Of a DNA stretch of 64,000 nt, positions 18,574 to 27,400 are shown piece by piece. The position numbers and the translations under genes are program-made. The stretch's first letter is position 1, and every line of letters starts with the position of its first letter. The notes under the pieces were generated by a model. It was not told the origin of the DNA and did no database searches. It was given only the letters and a program-made list of their open reading frames with translations. The stretch comes from JBCDKH01 sp964388485 (GTDB lineage: Bacteria > Planctomycetota > Phycisphaerae > Tepidisphaerales > Tepidisphaeraceae), in contig CAYMAS010000003.1 of NCBI GenBank assembly GCA_964388485.1, positions 92,486-156,485 on the forward strand, given 5' to 3'.

Positions 18574-19467
18574 GTGTCGGCTGGTGCAGCGAGTTTGGCG
18601 GCTTGGGAACCGGTCGCGTGGCCGGGGTGGGTGGCGTCGTTGGCGGCGGGGGTGACGTGTGGCGTGGTCTCGCCTCTGATCGTCCAGCGACGCTGGGGCT
18701 TCCTCGGCGAGGCGATCGGCCACAGCGGCTTCGGCGGGGCGGGCGTCGTCTGGCTGCTGGCAAGTCTGCTGCCGGGCGTCGTGTGGCTGCAGACGACGAA
18801 CGCGTCGCTGCTGGGCGTGCTGCTGGCGGCAGTCGCGGTGGCGTTGGGCATCGGGCTGACGGTGTCGGATGCCGAACCCCACGACGCCCATCGCGGTCGG
18901 CCCGTCGGGTTCGACTCAACCGTCGGCATGTTCCTCGTCGGCTCGCTGGCGTTGGGATTGCTCGCGACGCACGTCTACGGCCGCGTTCTCGGTGCCGCGC
19001 CGGCCCGGGCGGACACTCTGCTGTTCGGCGGGCTCGGGGCGAGCACGGCAAGTGTGGCCGAGGCGATGGTGGCGGCGGCGCTGTGCTTTGCGGTCGTGGC
19101 GGCGATTTGGATGTATCGGCGTGAGGTGCTGGCCTGGGCGGTCGACCCGGCGGCGGCTCGTCTGTCGGGCGTGCCGGATGCGGCGGTGCGACTCGGACTG
19201 CTTGTCGCCGTCGCGGCGAGTGCGGCGTTATCGGCCAGGTTCACGGGGGCCATTCTCGTTACCGCGAGCCTCATCATTCCCGGTGCCGCGGCTATCCGGT
19301 TCAGCGACACGCTCGGCGGCGTCTGGACGGCGAGCGTTGCGTCCGCGACCGCTGCCGCGGCAGTGGCTTATGCGGTTCGTCGCGACGTTCCACCCGGGCC
19401 GATGATGGTCGCGATGCTCCTGGCGACCTTTGGATTAGCCGCCCTGATAAGGCGTCTGCGCTCCTGA
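18574..19467 (+). CDS. ABC-3 family metal transporter permease (ZnuB/MntB-like)
   Basis: A 297-residue protein with eight or so hydrophobic segments. The family signatures are present: a Gly-rich GVTCGVVSPLIVQRRWGFLGEAIGH-type N-terminus, FGGLGASTASVAEAMV, and the C-terminal SARFTGAILVTASLIIPGAAA. It would form the channel of a Zn2+ or Mn2+ importer. GTG 18574 is the start chosen; far upstream ATG codons run antisense through the neighbouring gene. No ATP-binding or substrate-binding subunit is adjacent, so it is an orphan in this window. Confidence 0.88.
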   Translation: MSAGAASLAAWEPVAWPGWVASLAAGVTCGVVSPLIVQRRWGFLGEAIGHSGFGGAGVVWLLASLLPGVVWLQTTNASLLGVLLAAVAVALGIGLTVSDAEPHDAHRGRPVGFDSTVGMFLVGSLALGLLATHVYGRVLGAAPARADTLLFGGLGASTASVAEAMVAAALCFAVVAAIWMYRREVLAWAVDPAAARLSGVPDAAVRLGLLVAVAASAALSARFTGAILVTASLIIPGAAAIRFSDTLGGVWTASVASATAAAAVAYAVRRDVPPGPMMVAMLLATFGLAALIRRLRS

Positions 19468-19496
19468 CGTGGTTCGGTTCATCTGTCGGACGTAGC

Positions 19497-19841
19497 TCAA
19501 TCGTCGTCGTCGAAATCGTCGTCGAAATCGTCCTCGTCTTCGTCGTCGAACTCATCGTCGAGGTCTTCTTCGTCCTCGTCGTCGTCATCATCGAAATCGT
19601 CGTCGTCCTCGAAGTCATCTTCCTCTTCGTCGTCGTCGAAGTCTTCGTCGTCGAACATGGACGGCTCGACGAACCTAGACGGCTCGACGAAGTCGGAGGC
19701 AAAGGGCAGCCCGCCCGGTGCGGCGATTACGGGAACAAGACGAACCCCGCCGATGGCGATCGGCTTGAGCTCGACGACCTCCGCGAGTGATGCCGACGCA
19801 TCGGCAGCGGCGGGAGCGGGAACGTGGGCGGCGTCGGTCAC
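19497..19841 (-). CDS. Unknown protein with an extremely acidic C-terminal tail
   Basis: A 114-residue protein. GTG at 19841 is preceded by a strong Shine-Dalgarno AAGGAG, which decides the start. The N-terminal half is Ala/Pro-rich with a short hydrophobic strand (IGGVRLVPVIAAPGG). From about residue 62 nearly every residue is Asp or Glu, punctuated by Phe every five to nine residues (MFDDEDFDDDEEEDDFEDDD). The tail is encoded by GAC/GAT/GAA runs that look like an expanded trinucleotide tract. No family recognised. Possible roles include a metal, histone-like or polymerase interaction; none is supported directly. Confidence 0.7.
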   Translation of the reverse strand: MTDAAHVPAPAAADASASLAEVVELKPIAIGGVRLVPVIAAPGGLPFASDFVEPSRFVEPSMFDDEDFDDDEEEDDFEDDDDFDDDDDEDEEDLDDEFDDEDEDDFDDDFDDDD

Positions 19842-19971
19842 GGGCTTCTCCTTAGGACGTGGACAGCGGCAGGGTCGGGTGATCGTCAACGGAACGCGCG
19901 GATTAGAACGCGACGCCGCAAGAGGGTCAAGGTGCAGATGGTCGCTGTCGACGTTCTCCGCCAACGGTGAG

Positions 19972-22437
19972 TCATCGGCCTTGCCGCTTCGTGCCGCGTA
20001 ACGGCTGGGCATCGAGCGGATTCTCGGGCCAGCTGTGCTTGGGATACCGAGCCCGCAGGTCCTTGCGAACTTGTGGATAGGTGTTCTTCCAGAAGCTGGC
20101 GAGGTCGTCGGTCGCCTGCTGCGGCCGATCGTTGGGGGCGAGGAGCTGGAGCGTCACGGGGATGCCCGGCGGCGGGCCGACGCGGGGGGTCTCGGCGAGG
20201 CCGAAGAGTTCTTGAAGTCGCACCGCCAGCACCGGCGGCGTCACATGCTCCTCGCCACCACCGTCTTCTGGCACATACGACGCTTCTGTCCAATCAAGCT
20301 TCACCTTGCTGCCGCTGGGAACCTGAACAACCGTCGGTGCCCACTGATCGAGGCGGCGGTCGGGGTCCGAGAAGATCGTGGCCTGTGCCATTGCCCGTGC
20401 GTTTCGAAGCACATCGGTCCACGTCGTCGCACCGGCGGCGGCGTCGTGGAGAAGCTGTGCAGCATCCGGCAGGAGCTCGCCTGCGGGGGCGACGAACAAC
20501 GCGCGGCGGTAGAGCGGGCCGAGGGTGTCGTCGGCGTCGATGATGGTGTCGGGGCCGCGACGCTCGATCTCGTCGTGGAGCAGTCGTTGGGCGGCCTCGG
20601 GATCGACCGGGCCGCCGCGTTGTTCGCTGAGGATCAGGTCGCCGTACCGCACCTGCCGGACAGCGATGACACGTCCGCCGGTGAGTTCGGCGGACTGGTG
20701 CGTCGTCGTCGCCAGCCACTCCACCTTGATCGGGCAGACCAGCCGCACGTCCGCCTCCTGATGGCGGGCGAACGACCCGCGCCTCGCGTCGAGTGCGACG
20801 AACCAGTCGCCTCGGAACGCCGACGGGTCGGCGATGCGGATGCCACCGCCGTCGACGAGCGTGGCCGCCTCCGGCGAGCGTCGCCGGCAGACGCGGTCAG
20901 GGTGCGCGCGGAGCACCAGTTCCTCGAGCGAATCGACATCGGTCTGGAGCGGTTCGAGCTTGATCCGCGACAGGGCGTCTCGCGCGACCTTCACGGCGCG
21001 GGTGGTGATTGCATCGAGTTGGCGTGACTGGTACGCGATCATCAGGTCGTGCAGCGTCGCCGTCCGCCGGCCCGGCACGTCCGCCGACTCCGAAAGCAGG
21101 GCGGCGACGAGCAAGGCCTCGTCGCGCAGGTCCGGTGGTGCCAGCGCCAAAACCGCGGCGGCGCGAGGCGGCAGCGGCAGGCGTTGCAGGGCCTGACCAA
21201 GCGATGTGACACGACCATCAGCCGTTGCCCCGAGCTGGTCGAGGAGTGTCAACGCCGCCTCGAGCCGCTGGTCGTCAGGTCGCTCAAACCAGCCGAACGT
21301 CCGCGGGTCGCCGCCCCAGCTCATGATCGCCAGGCACGCGCGCGACACGTCCGTCCGCGCCACCTCCGGCCTGTCGAACGGCTCGAGCCGACGGTGCGTC
21401 ATCGCCGACCAGAGCCGCACGCATCGACCCGCCGCCACGCGACCGGCACGCCCGGCTCGCTGCGTCGCCGACGCCTGGCTGATCCGTTGGGTCGTCAACG
21501 TCTCGACGCCACGCTGCACGTCGAACCCGCTGCGACGGACGAGCCCCGAGTCGATGACCGTCGTCACCCGCGGCAACGTCAGCGACGTCTCGGCGATGTT
21601 CGTCGCGCACAAGATTCTTGGCTTCGACGCATCGGCCCGCACCGCGTCGTCCTGCTCCTCCTTCGTCAGCGACCCATGCAGCGGCAGGGCGTCGTAGCCA
21701 TGACGTGCCGCCACACCGCGAACGGCCTGCAGCGTCGCCTCAATCTCCCGCACTCCAGGCAGAAATACCAACACGTCATTCGCCTGCGGATCGGCCGACG
21801 CGGAGCCACCTAACACCTTCGCCGCCGCCTGGGCGACGCGTTCGTCGATCGGCCGCGTCGGATCGTCGCCCGCATGCTCGATCTCGACAGAAAACGCCCG
21901 CCCAGGCACGTCCAGCCGCTCCACGTCCTGACCGAGAAACGCTGCAACCGCACCGGCGTCGAGCGTGGCACTCATCACGACGATCCGCAGATCCTCGCGA
22001 AGCTCCCGCGCCTCTCGCAGCATTGCCAGAGACAGGTCGGTATCGAGACTGCGCTCGTGGAACTCATCGAGCACGACACACGCGACGCCTCCGAGCATCG
22101 GGTCGTCGATGATCCGCCTTGCCAGAACGCCTTCGGTCACGATGCGGAGCGGTGTGTCGCGGCCGATGCGGCTGTCGAAGCGGACCTGATAGCCGACCTC
22201 GCGGCCGACGGTCCAGCCGTGCTCGCGCGCGATACGTTCGGCGGCCATGCGGGCGGCGACGCGTCGCGGCTGGAGCATGACGAGATGCCCCGCGTCGAGC
22301 AGATTTGCCCGCAGAATCGCCGGCGGCACGCGTGTCGTCTTTCCCGCACCCGGTTCGGCGACGAGGACGACGTCGCGACCTTCCTTCAAGGCAGCGACCA
22401 GCCGGGGCAGATGCTCGTCGATCGGCAGCGGCGTCAT
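19972..22437 (-). CDS. hrpB: ATP-dependent helicase HrpB
   Basis: An 821-residue DEAH-box helicase. Walker A AEPGAGKTTRVPPAIL is at about residue 25, LQPRRVAARMAAER is motif Ia, VVLDEFHERSLDTDL is the DEFH motif typical of HrpB, VMSATLD is motif III, and QRAGRAGRVAAGRCVRLW is motif VI. The C-terminal half carries the HrpB_C domain (PPRAAAVLAL, YPKHSWPENPLDA at the end). The ATG at 22437 overlaps the stop of the upstream HExxH gene in an ATGA motif. It is presumed to be involved in RNA or nucleic-acid remodelling; its cellular role is poorly defined. Confidence 0.96.
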   Translation of the reverse strand: MTPLPIDEHLPRLVAALKEGRDVVLVAEPGAGKTTRVPPAILRANLLDAGHLVMLQPRRVAARMAAERIAREHGWTVGREVGYQVRFDSRIGRDTPLRIVTEGVLARRIIDDPMLGGVACVVLDEFHERSLDTDLSLAMLREARELREDLRIVVMSATLDAGAVAAFLGQDVERLDVPGRAFSVEIEHAGDDPTRPIDERVAQAAAKVLGGSASADPQANDVLVFLPGVREIEATLQAVRGVAARHGYDALPLHGSLTKEEQDDAVRADASKPRILCATNIAETSLTLPRVTTVIDSGLVRRSGFDVQRGVETLTTQRISQASATQRAGRAGRVAAGRCVRLWSAMTHRRLEPFDRPEVARTDVSRACLAIMSWGGDPRTFGWFERPDDQRLEAALTLLDQLGATADGRVTSLGQALQRLPLPPRAAAVLALAPPDLRDEALLVAALLSESADVPGRRTATLHDLMIAYQSRQLDAITTRAVKVARDALSRIKLEPLQTDVDSLEELVLRAHPDRVCRRRSPEAATLVDGGGIRIADPSAFRGDWFVALDARRGSFARHQEADVRLVCPIKVEWLATTTHQSAELTGGRVIAVRQVRYGDLILSEQRGGPVDPEAAQRLLHDEIERRGPDTIIDADDTLGPLYRRALFVAPAGELLPDAAQLLHDAAAGATTWTDVLRNARAMAQATIFSDPDRRLDQWAPTVVQVPSGSKVKLDWTEASYVPEDGGGEEHVTPPVLAVRLQELFGLAETPRVGPPPGIPVTLQLLAPNDRPQQATDDLASFWKNTYPQVRKDLRARYPKHSWPENPLDAQPLRGTKRQGR

Positions 22438-22817
22438 GTCGGGCGGGAGCGGTTGAAGGCTTCGCGCTCGAAGCGGTTGTCGAGATAGTGATCCCACCCG
22501 CGCCACCACGCCAGCAGCGAGGCGATGCCATACGCCGGCAGGAACAGCGGCCCCCAACGCTCGACCTGCCGGACGTGCACGCGTTCGTGCTCACGCGTCC
22601 GATGGTGGGCCTGCTCGCTTGTTGCCACAATGACATGGCCCAAGGTCATTGCCGAGGCTCCGAACCGCCCCAGGAACCACGTCGAGAACCCGCCGTGGAT
22701 CTCGAGGCATCCGCGGACGCACCGCATCGAGCCGCCGGTGACGAGCGTTGGAACGACCGCAAGCAAGCCGACCATCGTCGTCGGCAGGGCCCAGAGGTAC
22801 AGAAGCCACCGGGGCAT
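22434..22817 (-). CDS. Small membrane protein with an HExxH metalloprotease-like motif
   Basis: A 127-residue protein with hydrophobic segments at about 4-28 and 88-106. The central sequence reads HHRTREHERVHVRQVERWGPLF, here noted for HERVH, a perfect HExxH zinc motif. FEREAF near the C-terminus may supply a third acidic ligand. ATG 22817 (MPRWLLYLWALPTTMVGLL) was chosen; upstream codons are low-quality. Its TGA overlaps the hrpB start, so the genes are translationally coupled. Protease activity is inference only. Confidence 0.72.
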   Translation of the reverse strand: MPRWLLYLWALPTTMVGLLAVVPTLVTGGSMRCVRGCLEIHGGFSTWFLGRFGASAMTLGHVIVATSEQAHHRTREHERVHVRQVERWGPLFLPAYGIASLLAWWRGWDHYLDNRFEREAFNRSRPT

Positions 22818-23337
22818 GAAGCGAGCGTACGGCTGATGCGGCGGGTTCTGGTGAACTTCCTGGCGCAACGGATTTGCCGCGGATTTTCTCCGGGCGCGAC
22901 AAGGGGCGTGAGAAGCCGGTGGGCAGCCTGTCGCGCGGCGCGCGTGGCGGCGTCGTGAGCACGAGCGCAAACCGCACCACGACGGCTGCTTCCGCCTCCT
23001 GTCAGGTGCGCCATCGTCCTCCTCCAGCGCCGGCGACACCGGGCGCGCCCGCACGCGACAGGTTCACCACAACCCGGTTCGACACGTTGAGCCCCCATCG
23101 GCTGCTGCTCGACAACCACTTGCGCGACCCGTCACGAGCGTTGTCCACGCGTGTCGACAGCCTCATCTGCGACTACTTCGGGTAAGTTCCTCTTCCAGAT
23201 ACACCCCGAAGAGATCGCAGACGGTCGCCGAGGTTGTCGGACGCAGCAGCCCGCCTGCACTTGCCGGCCGCTTCCCGTATAGTCGGCCACCCGGATCCGT
23301 GGTCCGGGTCCATTCCACGCATCAGGCAAGTCAAGTC
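22818..23337. other. 520-bp divergent intergenic region between the HExxH/hrpB unit and dnaN
   Basis: I see no convincing gene here. Open frames exist on both strands but their products are Arg/Ala-rich without motifs. The region must contain promoters for both directions. A single TTGTCCACG at 23141-23149 is one base from the actinobacterial-type DnaA box, which is not enough to call a replication origin. There is no AT-rich unwinding tract. Confidence 0.5.
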
Positions 23338-24450
23338 ATGAAGGTCATCTGCAATCGCGGCGCACTGCTCGAAGCCCTCGGCGTCGTCGGCCAGGCCGTG
23401 CCCAGCCGCACGCCCAAGCCCGTCCTCACCTGCGTCAAACTCCAGGCCACGAGCGACGCGCTCGTCCTCACCGCCACCGACCAGGAAGTCGCCGTCCGCT
23501 ACACCGACGCGCAGGTCCAGGTCGAGCAGGAAGGCGAAGCCCTCGTCCCCGCCGGCAAGTTCCGCGACATCGTCCGCGAGAGCGTCGACGACACCCTCAG
23601 CATCGAACTTAAGGGCGAGCAGGTCATCATCAAGGGCGGCGACAGCAAGTTCACCGTCTTCACCCAAAGCGTCGCCGACTTCCCCGGCATTGCCGGCTTC
23701 GACGGCGAGCCTGACGTCGTCGTGGCGGGTGGAGTGCTTAAAGGCCTCATCAATCGCACCAGCTTCGCCGCGGCGCGCGAGGGCACCCGGTACGCCTTCA
23801 ACGGCGTCCTGACGACGGTTCGCGACGGCCGGCTCACCATGGTCTCCACCGACGGCCGTCGACTCGCTCAGGCCATCGGCGACGCCGACGTCCGCATGGA
23901 GGCCGACGATCCCAAGAAGGCCCCGCGGTCGATCGTCCCGACGAAGGCGTTACAGCTGGTGGAAAAACTCATCACCGATCCCGAAGAAGAGGTCAAGCTC
24001 CAGATCAAGCCGAACCAGGTCGTCGTCGCGACGAGCCAGGCGACGCTGACGACCACGCTCGTCGAAGGTCAGTTCCCCCCCTTTGAAGACGTCATTCCCA
24101 AGGACAACAACAAGACCATGACCGCCGCCTGCGGCGACTTCATGTCGGCCGTCCGGCGCGCCAGCCTCCTGACGACCGAGGAGTCCAAGGGCGTTCGCAT
24201 GAACTTCAACAGCGAAGGCCTCAAGCTCACCAGCCGCAGCCCCGACGCCGGCGAAGCCGAGGTGAACTTCGCCTGCAAGTTCGAGGGCGACGACCTCGAA
24301 ATCGGCTTCAACCCGCAGTACCTCGTCGAAGGTCTCAAGGCGGTACAGGCCGACGAAATCAAGCTCGAACTCAGCGCGACCAACCGCCCGGGCCTGCTCC
24401 TGGGCGGCGACGACTTCCTCTACGTCCTCATGCCCGTCACGCTCCAGTGA
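23338..24450 (+). CDS. dnaN: DNA polymerase III subunit beta (sliding clamp)
   Basis: A 370-residue three-domain clamp of normal length. MKVICNRGALLEALGVVGQ opens domain 1. Others visible are VPAGKFRDIVRE, RYAFNGVLTTV, STDGRRLAQA, IVPTKALQLVEKL, GQFPPFEDVIPKDN and the C-terminal DDFLYVLMPVTLQ, the usual YVLMPMRL clamp ending. The ATG at 23338 begins exactly at the family start. It tethers polymerase to DNA. A DciA-like gene follows after a hairpin. Confidence 0.98.
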   Translation: MKVICNRGALLEALGVVGQAVPSRTPKPVLTCVKLQATSDALVLTATDQEVAVRYTDAQVQVEQEGEALVPAGKFRDIVRESVDDTLSIELKGEQVIIKGGDSKFTVFTQSVADFPGIAGFDGEPDVVVAGGVLKGLINRTSFAAAREGTRYAFNGVLTTVRDGRLTMVSTDGRRLAQAIGDADVRMEADDPKKAPRSIVPTKALQLVEKLITDPEEEVKLQIKPNQVVVATSQATLTTTLVEGQFPPFEDVIPKDNNKTMTAACGDFMSAVRRASLLTTEESKGVRMNFNSEGLKLTSRSPDAGEAEVNFACKFEGDDLEIGFNPQYLVEGLKAVQADEIKLELSATNRPGLLLGGDDFLYVLMPVTLQ

Positions 24451-24459
24451 CGACCTAAG

Positions 24460-24481
24460 CCGCAGGACCCGAGTCCTGCGG
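24460..24481 (+). terminator. Hairpin between dnaN and dciA
   Basis: A perfect 9-bp stem CCGCAGGAC / GTCCTGCGG with loop CCGA begins ten bases after the dnaN stop and ends 20 bases before the DciA ATG. There is no following T-run, so it may attenuate or stabilise the message rather than terminate it. Confidence 0.5.
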
Positions 24482-24500
24482 TCGGTGACGCACCAGACAG

Positions 24501-24884
24501 ATGCACGACCGTGACCTCGCCAACCTCCGCCGCCTCGACGCCGCCAAACGCGACGGCTCCGTCACCGGCAGCTCCCTTGGCGAAGCTGTGGCCTTGCTCT
24601 TCCACCAGCAGGTCGACAAGCGGCACACCAAGATCGGCGTCGTGGCGGAGGTCTGGTCGCGGGTCGTGCCCGATTCGCTTCAGGAGCACGCTTGCATCGA
24701 GTCCTTGTCGCGCGGCCGGCTGACGGTGCTGGTCGATACCGCCGCCCATCTGTACCAGCTCCGCCAGCTCATGCTCGCGGGGCTCGAGAAGCAGATCCTC
24801 GTAGGCGCCCGCGGCAGCGGCGTCCGCCGCATCGCCCTCAAACGCGGACGCTGGTACGACGACGACGGCAACGACTGCTTCTGA
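24501..24884 (+). CDS. DUF721 / DciA-like protein
   Basis: A 127-residue protein. The C-terminal two-thirds fit DUF721: VAEVWSRVVPDSLQEHACIE, then SRGRLTVLVDTAAHLYQLRQL. DciA proteins load or manage the replicative helicase in bacteria lacking DnaC. The position 50 bases after dnaN supports a replication role. The N-terminus (RLDAAKRDGSVTGSSLGEAV) and the C-terminal charged GRWYDDDGND tail are variable in the family. Confidence 0.8.
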   Translation: MHDRDLANLRRLDAAKRDGSVTGSSLGEAVALLFHQQVDKRHTKIGVVAEVWSRVVPDSLQEHACIESLSRGRLTVLVDTAAHLYQLRQLMLAGLEKQILVGARGSGVRRIALKRGRWYDDDGNDCF

Positions 24885-24931
24885 TGTGCTCTGCGGCTCA
24901 GACAGTTTCGTCGGGCTGATCGATCGTCAAA

Positions 24932-25975
24932 TTACCGCGCGATCCGGAACGTCGTTCCGTCCAGATCCCGAGCCGCCATCGCTGCGGTGCGGACGGGACC
25001 GTCGACCTCATCGCCGAGCCGTTCGAGGATCCGCTCCGCTGCCGACCGGTCGGCAGGTCGAGTCGCGCCATATCGGTATTTGCCCAGTCGAAGTAGGGCC
25101 TCTGTCCGCCACATGGGATCGGCTTCAGGACTTTGCGCGATGGCGGCCACGTCGCCGAAGTGGGTTTCAGCCCGCCGGTCCGTCGCCGCTGCGTTGTTGG
25201 CGGTGCCGATTGCGTTCCAGACCGGTGTGGTGGTATCGCGGACATAAGCGCTCAAAGCGTCCGAAGCCTGCTTCAACTTTGCAGCGCGTCCGCTATCCTC
25301 CGACCGCACGGCCAAGCCGCGTAGCCCGCCCAACGCGTCGCCAATGAGCCGGATGCCGTACTGCCACTGCCGGTGCACCAGCCGCTCCTCTGCCAGATGC
25401 ACGCCCAGTAGCAAGCTCGCCTCGTAGAGTTCGCGGGCCTGCTCCTCGTCCCCTGCCACCACGAGCGCGCCCGCATGCCGCGTCGCAGCTCGGCCCAGTT
25501 GCGACAGGCGATCGAGCTTCGGCAGCTGGCGATCGAAGTTGATGACAGCTGTCGGCTCGTCGGCAAAAAGCGTCGCACCGCGCGTCTGCGTCACGTCAGT
25601 GAAGCGAGCAAAGACCGGCTCGAGCACGTCGTCCGCCGGCTCCGCCCGCGTCTGGCGGCGGTCGATGTACCGCTCCAGAGCCCGCCGCACCTCGATGTTG
25701 CTGTCGATGGTCCGCAGAATCGCGTCATAAGTTCGGCCCGCGTCGCCCTCGCCGATCGCAACGTCATCAGCCAGCGCGACGACCTCCGCCGGCAGCTCGA
25801 CGCTCGACCACTTGCTCGCATCACGACCCAAGGCCGTCGGCTGCGTCATCGACCCGCCGCTGGCGAGGGTCCAGGTCAGTGCGAGCAACACGACACCCGC
25901 TGCGGTGGCTGTGATCCAGCCGCCGCGGTTGCCCCAGGCCTCTTTGGGAATCGAGCTGTTTCGTCCGCCTGCCAT
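24932..25975 (-). CDS. Unknown membrane-anchored helical protein
   Basis: A 347-residue protein with a short basic cytoplasmic N-terminus and one transmembrane segment at about 20-40 (TATAAGVVLLALTWTLA). The rest is an exported, alpha-helical region rich in Ala, Arg and Glu, consistent with TPR-like helical pairs (e.g. EEQARELYEASLLLGVHL). Such proteins are common and unnamed in planctomycetes. It is divergent from pdxJ and convergent with the DciA gene. No enzyme motif seen. Confidence 0.78.
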   Translation of the reverse strand: MAGGRNSSIPKEAWGNRGGWITATAAGVVLLALTWTLASGGSMTQPTALGRDASKWSSVELPAEVVALADDVAIGEGDAGRTYDAILRTIDSNIEVRRALERYIDRRQTRAEPADDVLEPVFARFTDVTQTRGATLFADEPTAVINFDRQLPKLDRLSQLGRAATRHAGALVVAGDEEQARELYEASLLLGVHLAEERLVHRQWQYGIRLIGDALGGLRGLAVRSEDSGRAAKLKQASDALSAYVRDTTTPVWNAIGTANNAAATDRRAETHFGDVAAIAQSPEADPMWRTEALLRLGKYRYGATRPADRSAAERILERLGDEVDGPVRTAAMAARDLDGTTFRIAR

Positions 25976-26040
25976 GGGCCGACTCTACCAGCCAGTTCCG
26001 TTCGCCGTTGCGGGTCGGGAAGATGGCGTACTGTCACCCT

Positions 26041-26871
26041 GTGCGGCGTCTCAGCGTCAATGTGAATAAAGTGGCGCTGCTTCGCAACAGTCGACAAGGC
26101 AAGGGGCCAAACGTGACGCGGCTGGCTCGCATTGCCCTCGACGCCGGCGCGCATGGCATCACCGTCCACCCACGGCCTGATCGGCGACACATTCGGCCCG
26201 ACGATGTGCGAGAACTACGCGATCTTCTGAAAGATCGGCCAAAGTGCGAGTTCAACATCGAAGGCAACCCCTTCGAGGGCGACTGGCTGGAGTTGGTCAT
26301 GTCGGTGCGACCGGATCAGGCAACGCTCGTGCCCGACTCGGTCGATCAGCCGACGAGTGACCACGGCTTCTTGATGCCGGACGATGTGGACAAGCTGTCA
26401 TCAACAGTCGAGCAGCTCCAATCGGCGGGCATCCGTGTCAGCGTCTTCATGGACCCCGACGCGGAGCAGATTCGCCACGTCGCCAAGACCGGAGCCGACC
26501 GGATCGAGCTTTACACGGAGTCGTTCGCGATCTCCCACGCCGCTGGCGACTTCGAAGCGCTCTCCAAGCAATTCGCCGGCGCTGCTGCCGCAGCGCGGGA
26601 GGTGGGGCTCGGCGTCAACGCGGGCCACGATTTGAACCTGTCGAACCTGCATGACTTCGTCGAGCGGGTCGAGGTCGACGAGGTCAGCATCGGCCACGCG
26701 CTGACGAACGATGCGTTGGAGTTCGGCATGCGGGAGACGGTTCGTCGCTACAACGAAGCGCTCAACGGCGTCGTGGGTCGAGCGATGTGGGAAGAAGTCT
26801 CCGCCCAACGCGCTGCCGTGACGGAAGAGCCGGCCGGCTACACGAACGACGTCAGGCGTCAGTCGCGGTAG
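26041..26871 (+). CDS. pdxJ: Pyridoxine 5'-phosphate synthase
   Basis: A 276-residue TIM-barrel enzyme that condenses 1-deoxyxylulose 5-phosphate with 3-amino-2-oxopropyl phosphate in vitamin B6 synthesis. Visible motifs are LSVNVNKVALLRNSR, GAHGITVHPRPDRRHI with the catalytic His, CEFNIEGNP, LVPD, VSVFMDPD, ELYTE, LGVNAGHDLNLSNL and VSIGHAL. GTG 26041 gives the usual family start; an ATG at 26023 would add six residues and cannot be excluded. The last 20 bases overlap the convergent membrane gene. Confidence 0.96.
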   Translation: MRRLSVNVNKVALLRNSRQGKGPNVTRLARIALDAGAHGITVHPRPDRRHIRPDDVRELRDLLKDRPKCEFNIEGNPFEGDWLELVMSVRPDQATLVPDSVDQPTSDHGFLMPDDVDKLSSTVEQLQSAGIRVSVFMDPDAEQIRHVAKTGADRIELYTESFAISHAAGDFEALSKQFAGAAAAAREVGLGVNAGHDLNLSNLHDFVERVEVDEVSIGHALTNDALEFGMRETVRRYNEALNGVVGRAMWEEVSAQRAAVTEEPAGYTNDVRRQSR

Positions 26872-27379
26872 GGACGACCCGTGACCGCGGCGGTAGTTGG
26901 TCCTCTTCGGGATTGAGCAGCGTCACCGCCAACGCGCCGCCGTAGAGGATGAGGCCGATGAGCAGAATAATCACGCCCACGCGATAGTGCGTCGTTTTGC
27001 GGTCGCGGTAGGCGAGGGAGGTGACGAGCCACTGGGCGGTGTTGGTGCCGCCTTGCATGGTCAGCCAGCGGAGGTGAAGCACGCCGCGTACGACGACGCC
27101 GGCGGCAACGATGATGAGCGACAGGCCGCTGATGATGAGCCATTGCGACACGACGTTCGTCCCCGCCACCAACCTGCCGCTGAAGCCGGTGGTGGAAATC
27201 ACGACGCCGCACAGGACGAGGGCGACCTGCGCGCGGTTGTGAAGCACACCAAACTGTCGTTCGAGCATCGCCATGATGCCCGGCAGATCGTCGCCAAAGG
27301 TGTCGAGGATGCGACGAGCCTCGGCATCACGTTCGAGGTGATCGTTCGAAGGAGTCGGCAGTGCGGGACGATCAGACAC
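26852..27379 (-). CDS. Unknown membrane protein with three to four helices
   Basis: A 175-residue protein. A soluble N-terminus (about 40 residues) precedes hydrophobic segments at about 50-68, 82-103 and 135-157. The sequence LERQFGVLHNRAQVALVLCG begins the first helix. No named family recognised; similar topology occurs in DUF2721-type proteins, but I see no decisive motif. It lies 21 bases downstream of the dinG-like gene start region's opposite end, on the same strand and likely co-transcribed with it. Confidence 0.75.
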   Translation of the reverse strand: MSDRPALPTPSNDHLERDAEARRILDTFGDDLPGIMAMLERQFGVLHNRAQVALVLCGVVISTTGFSGRLVAGTNVVSQWLIISGLSLIIVAAGVVVRGVLHLRWLTMQGGTNTAQWLVTSLAYRDRKTTHYRVGVIILLIGLILYGGALAVTLLNPEEDQLPPRSRVVPTATDA

Positions 27380-27400
27380 GCGAAAGCTTATCGACGGGTT

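Noticed and set aside
22818..23337. Replication origin (oriC) beside dnaN
   Set aside because: Only one imperfect DnaA-box-like site and no AT-rich unwinding region; dnaA is not adjacent.
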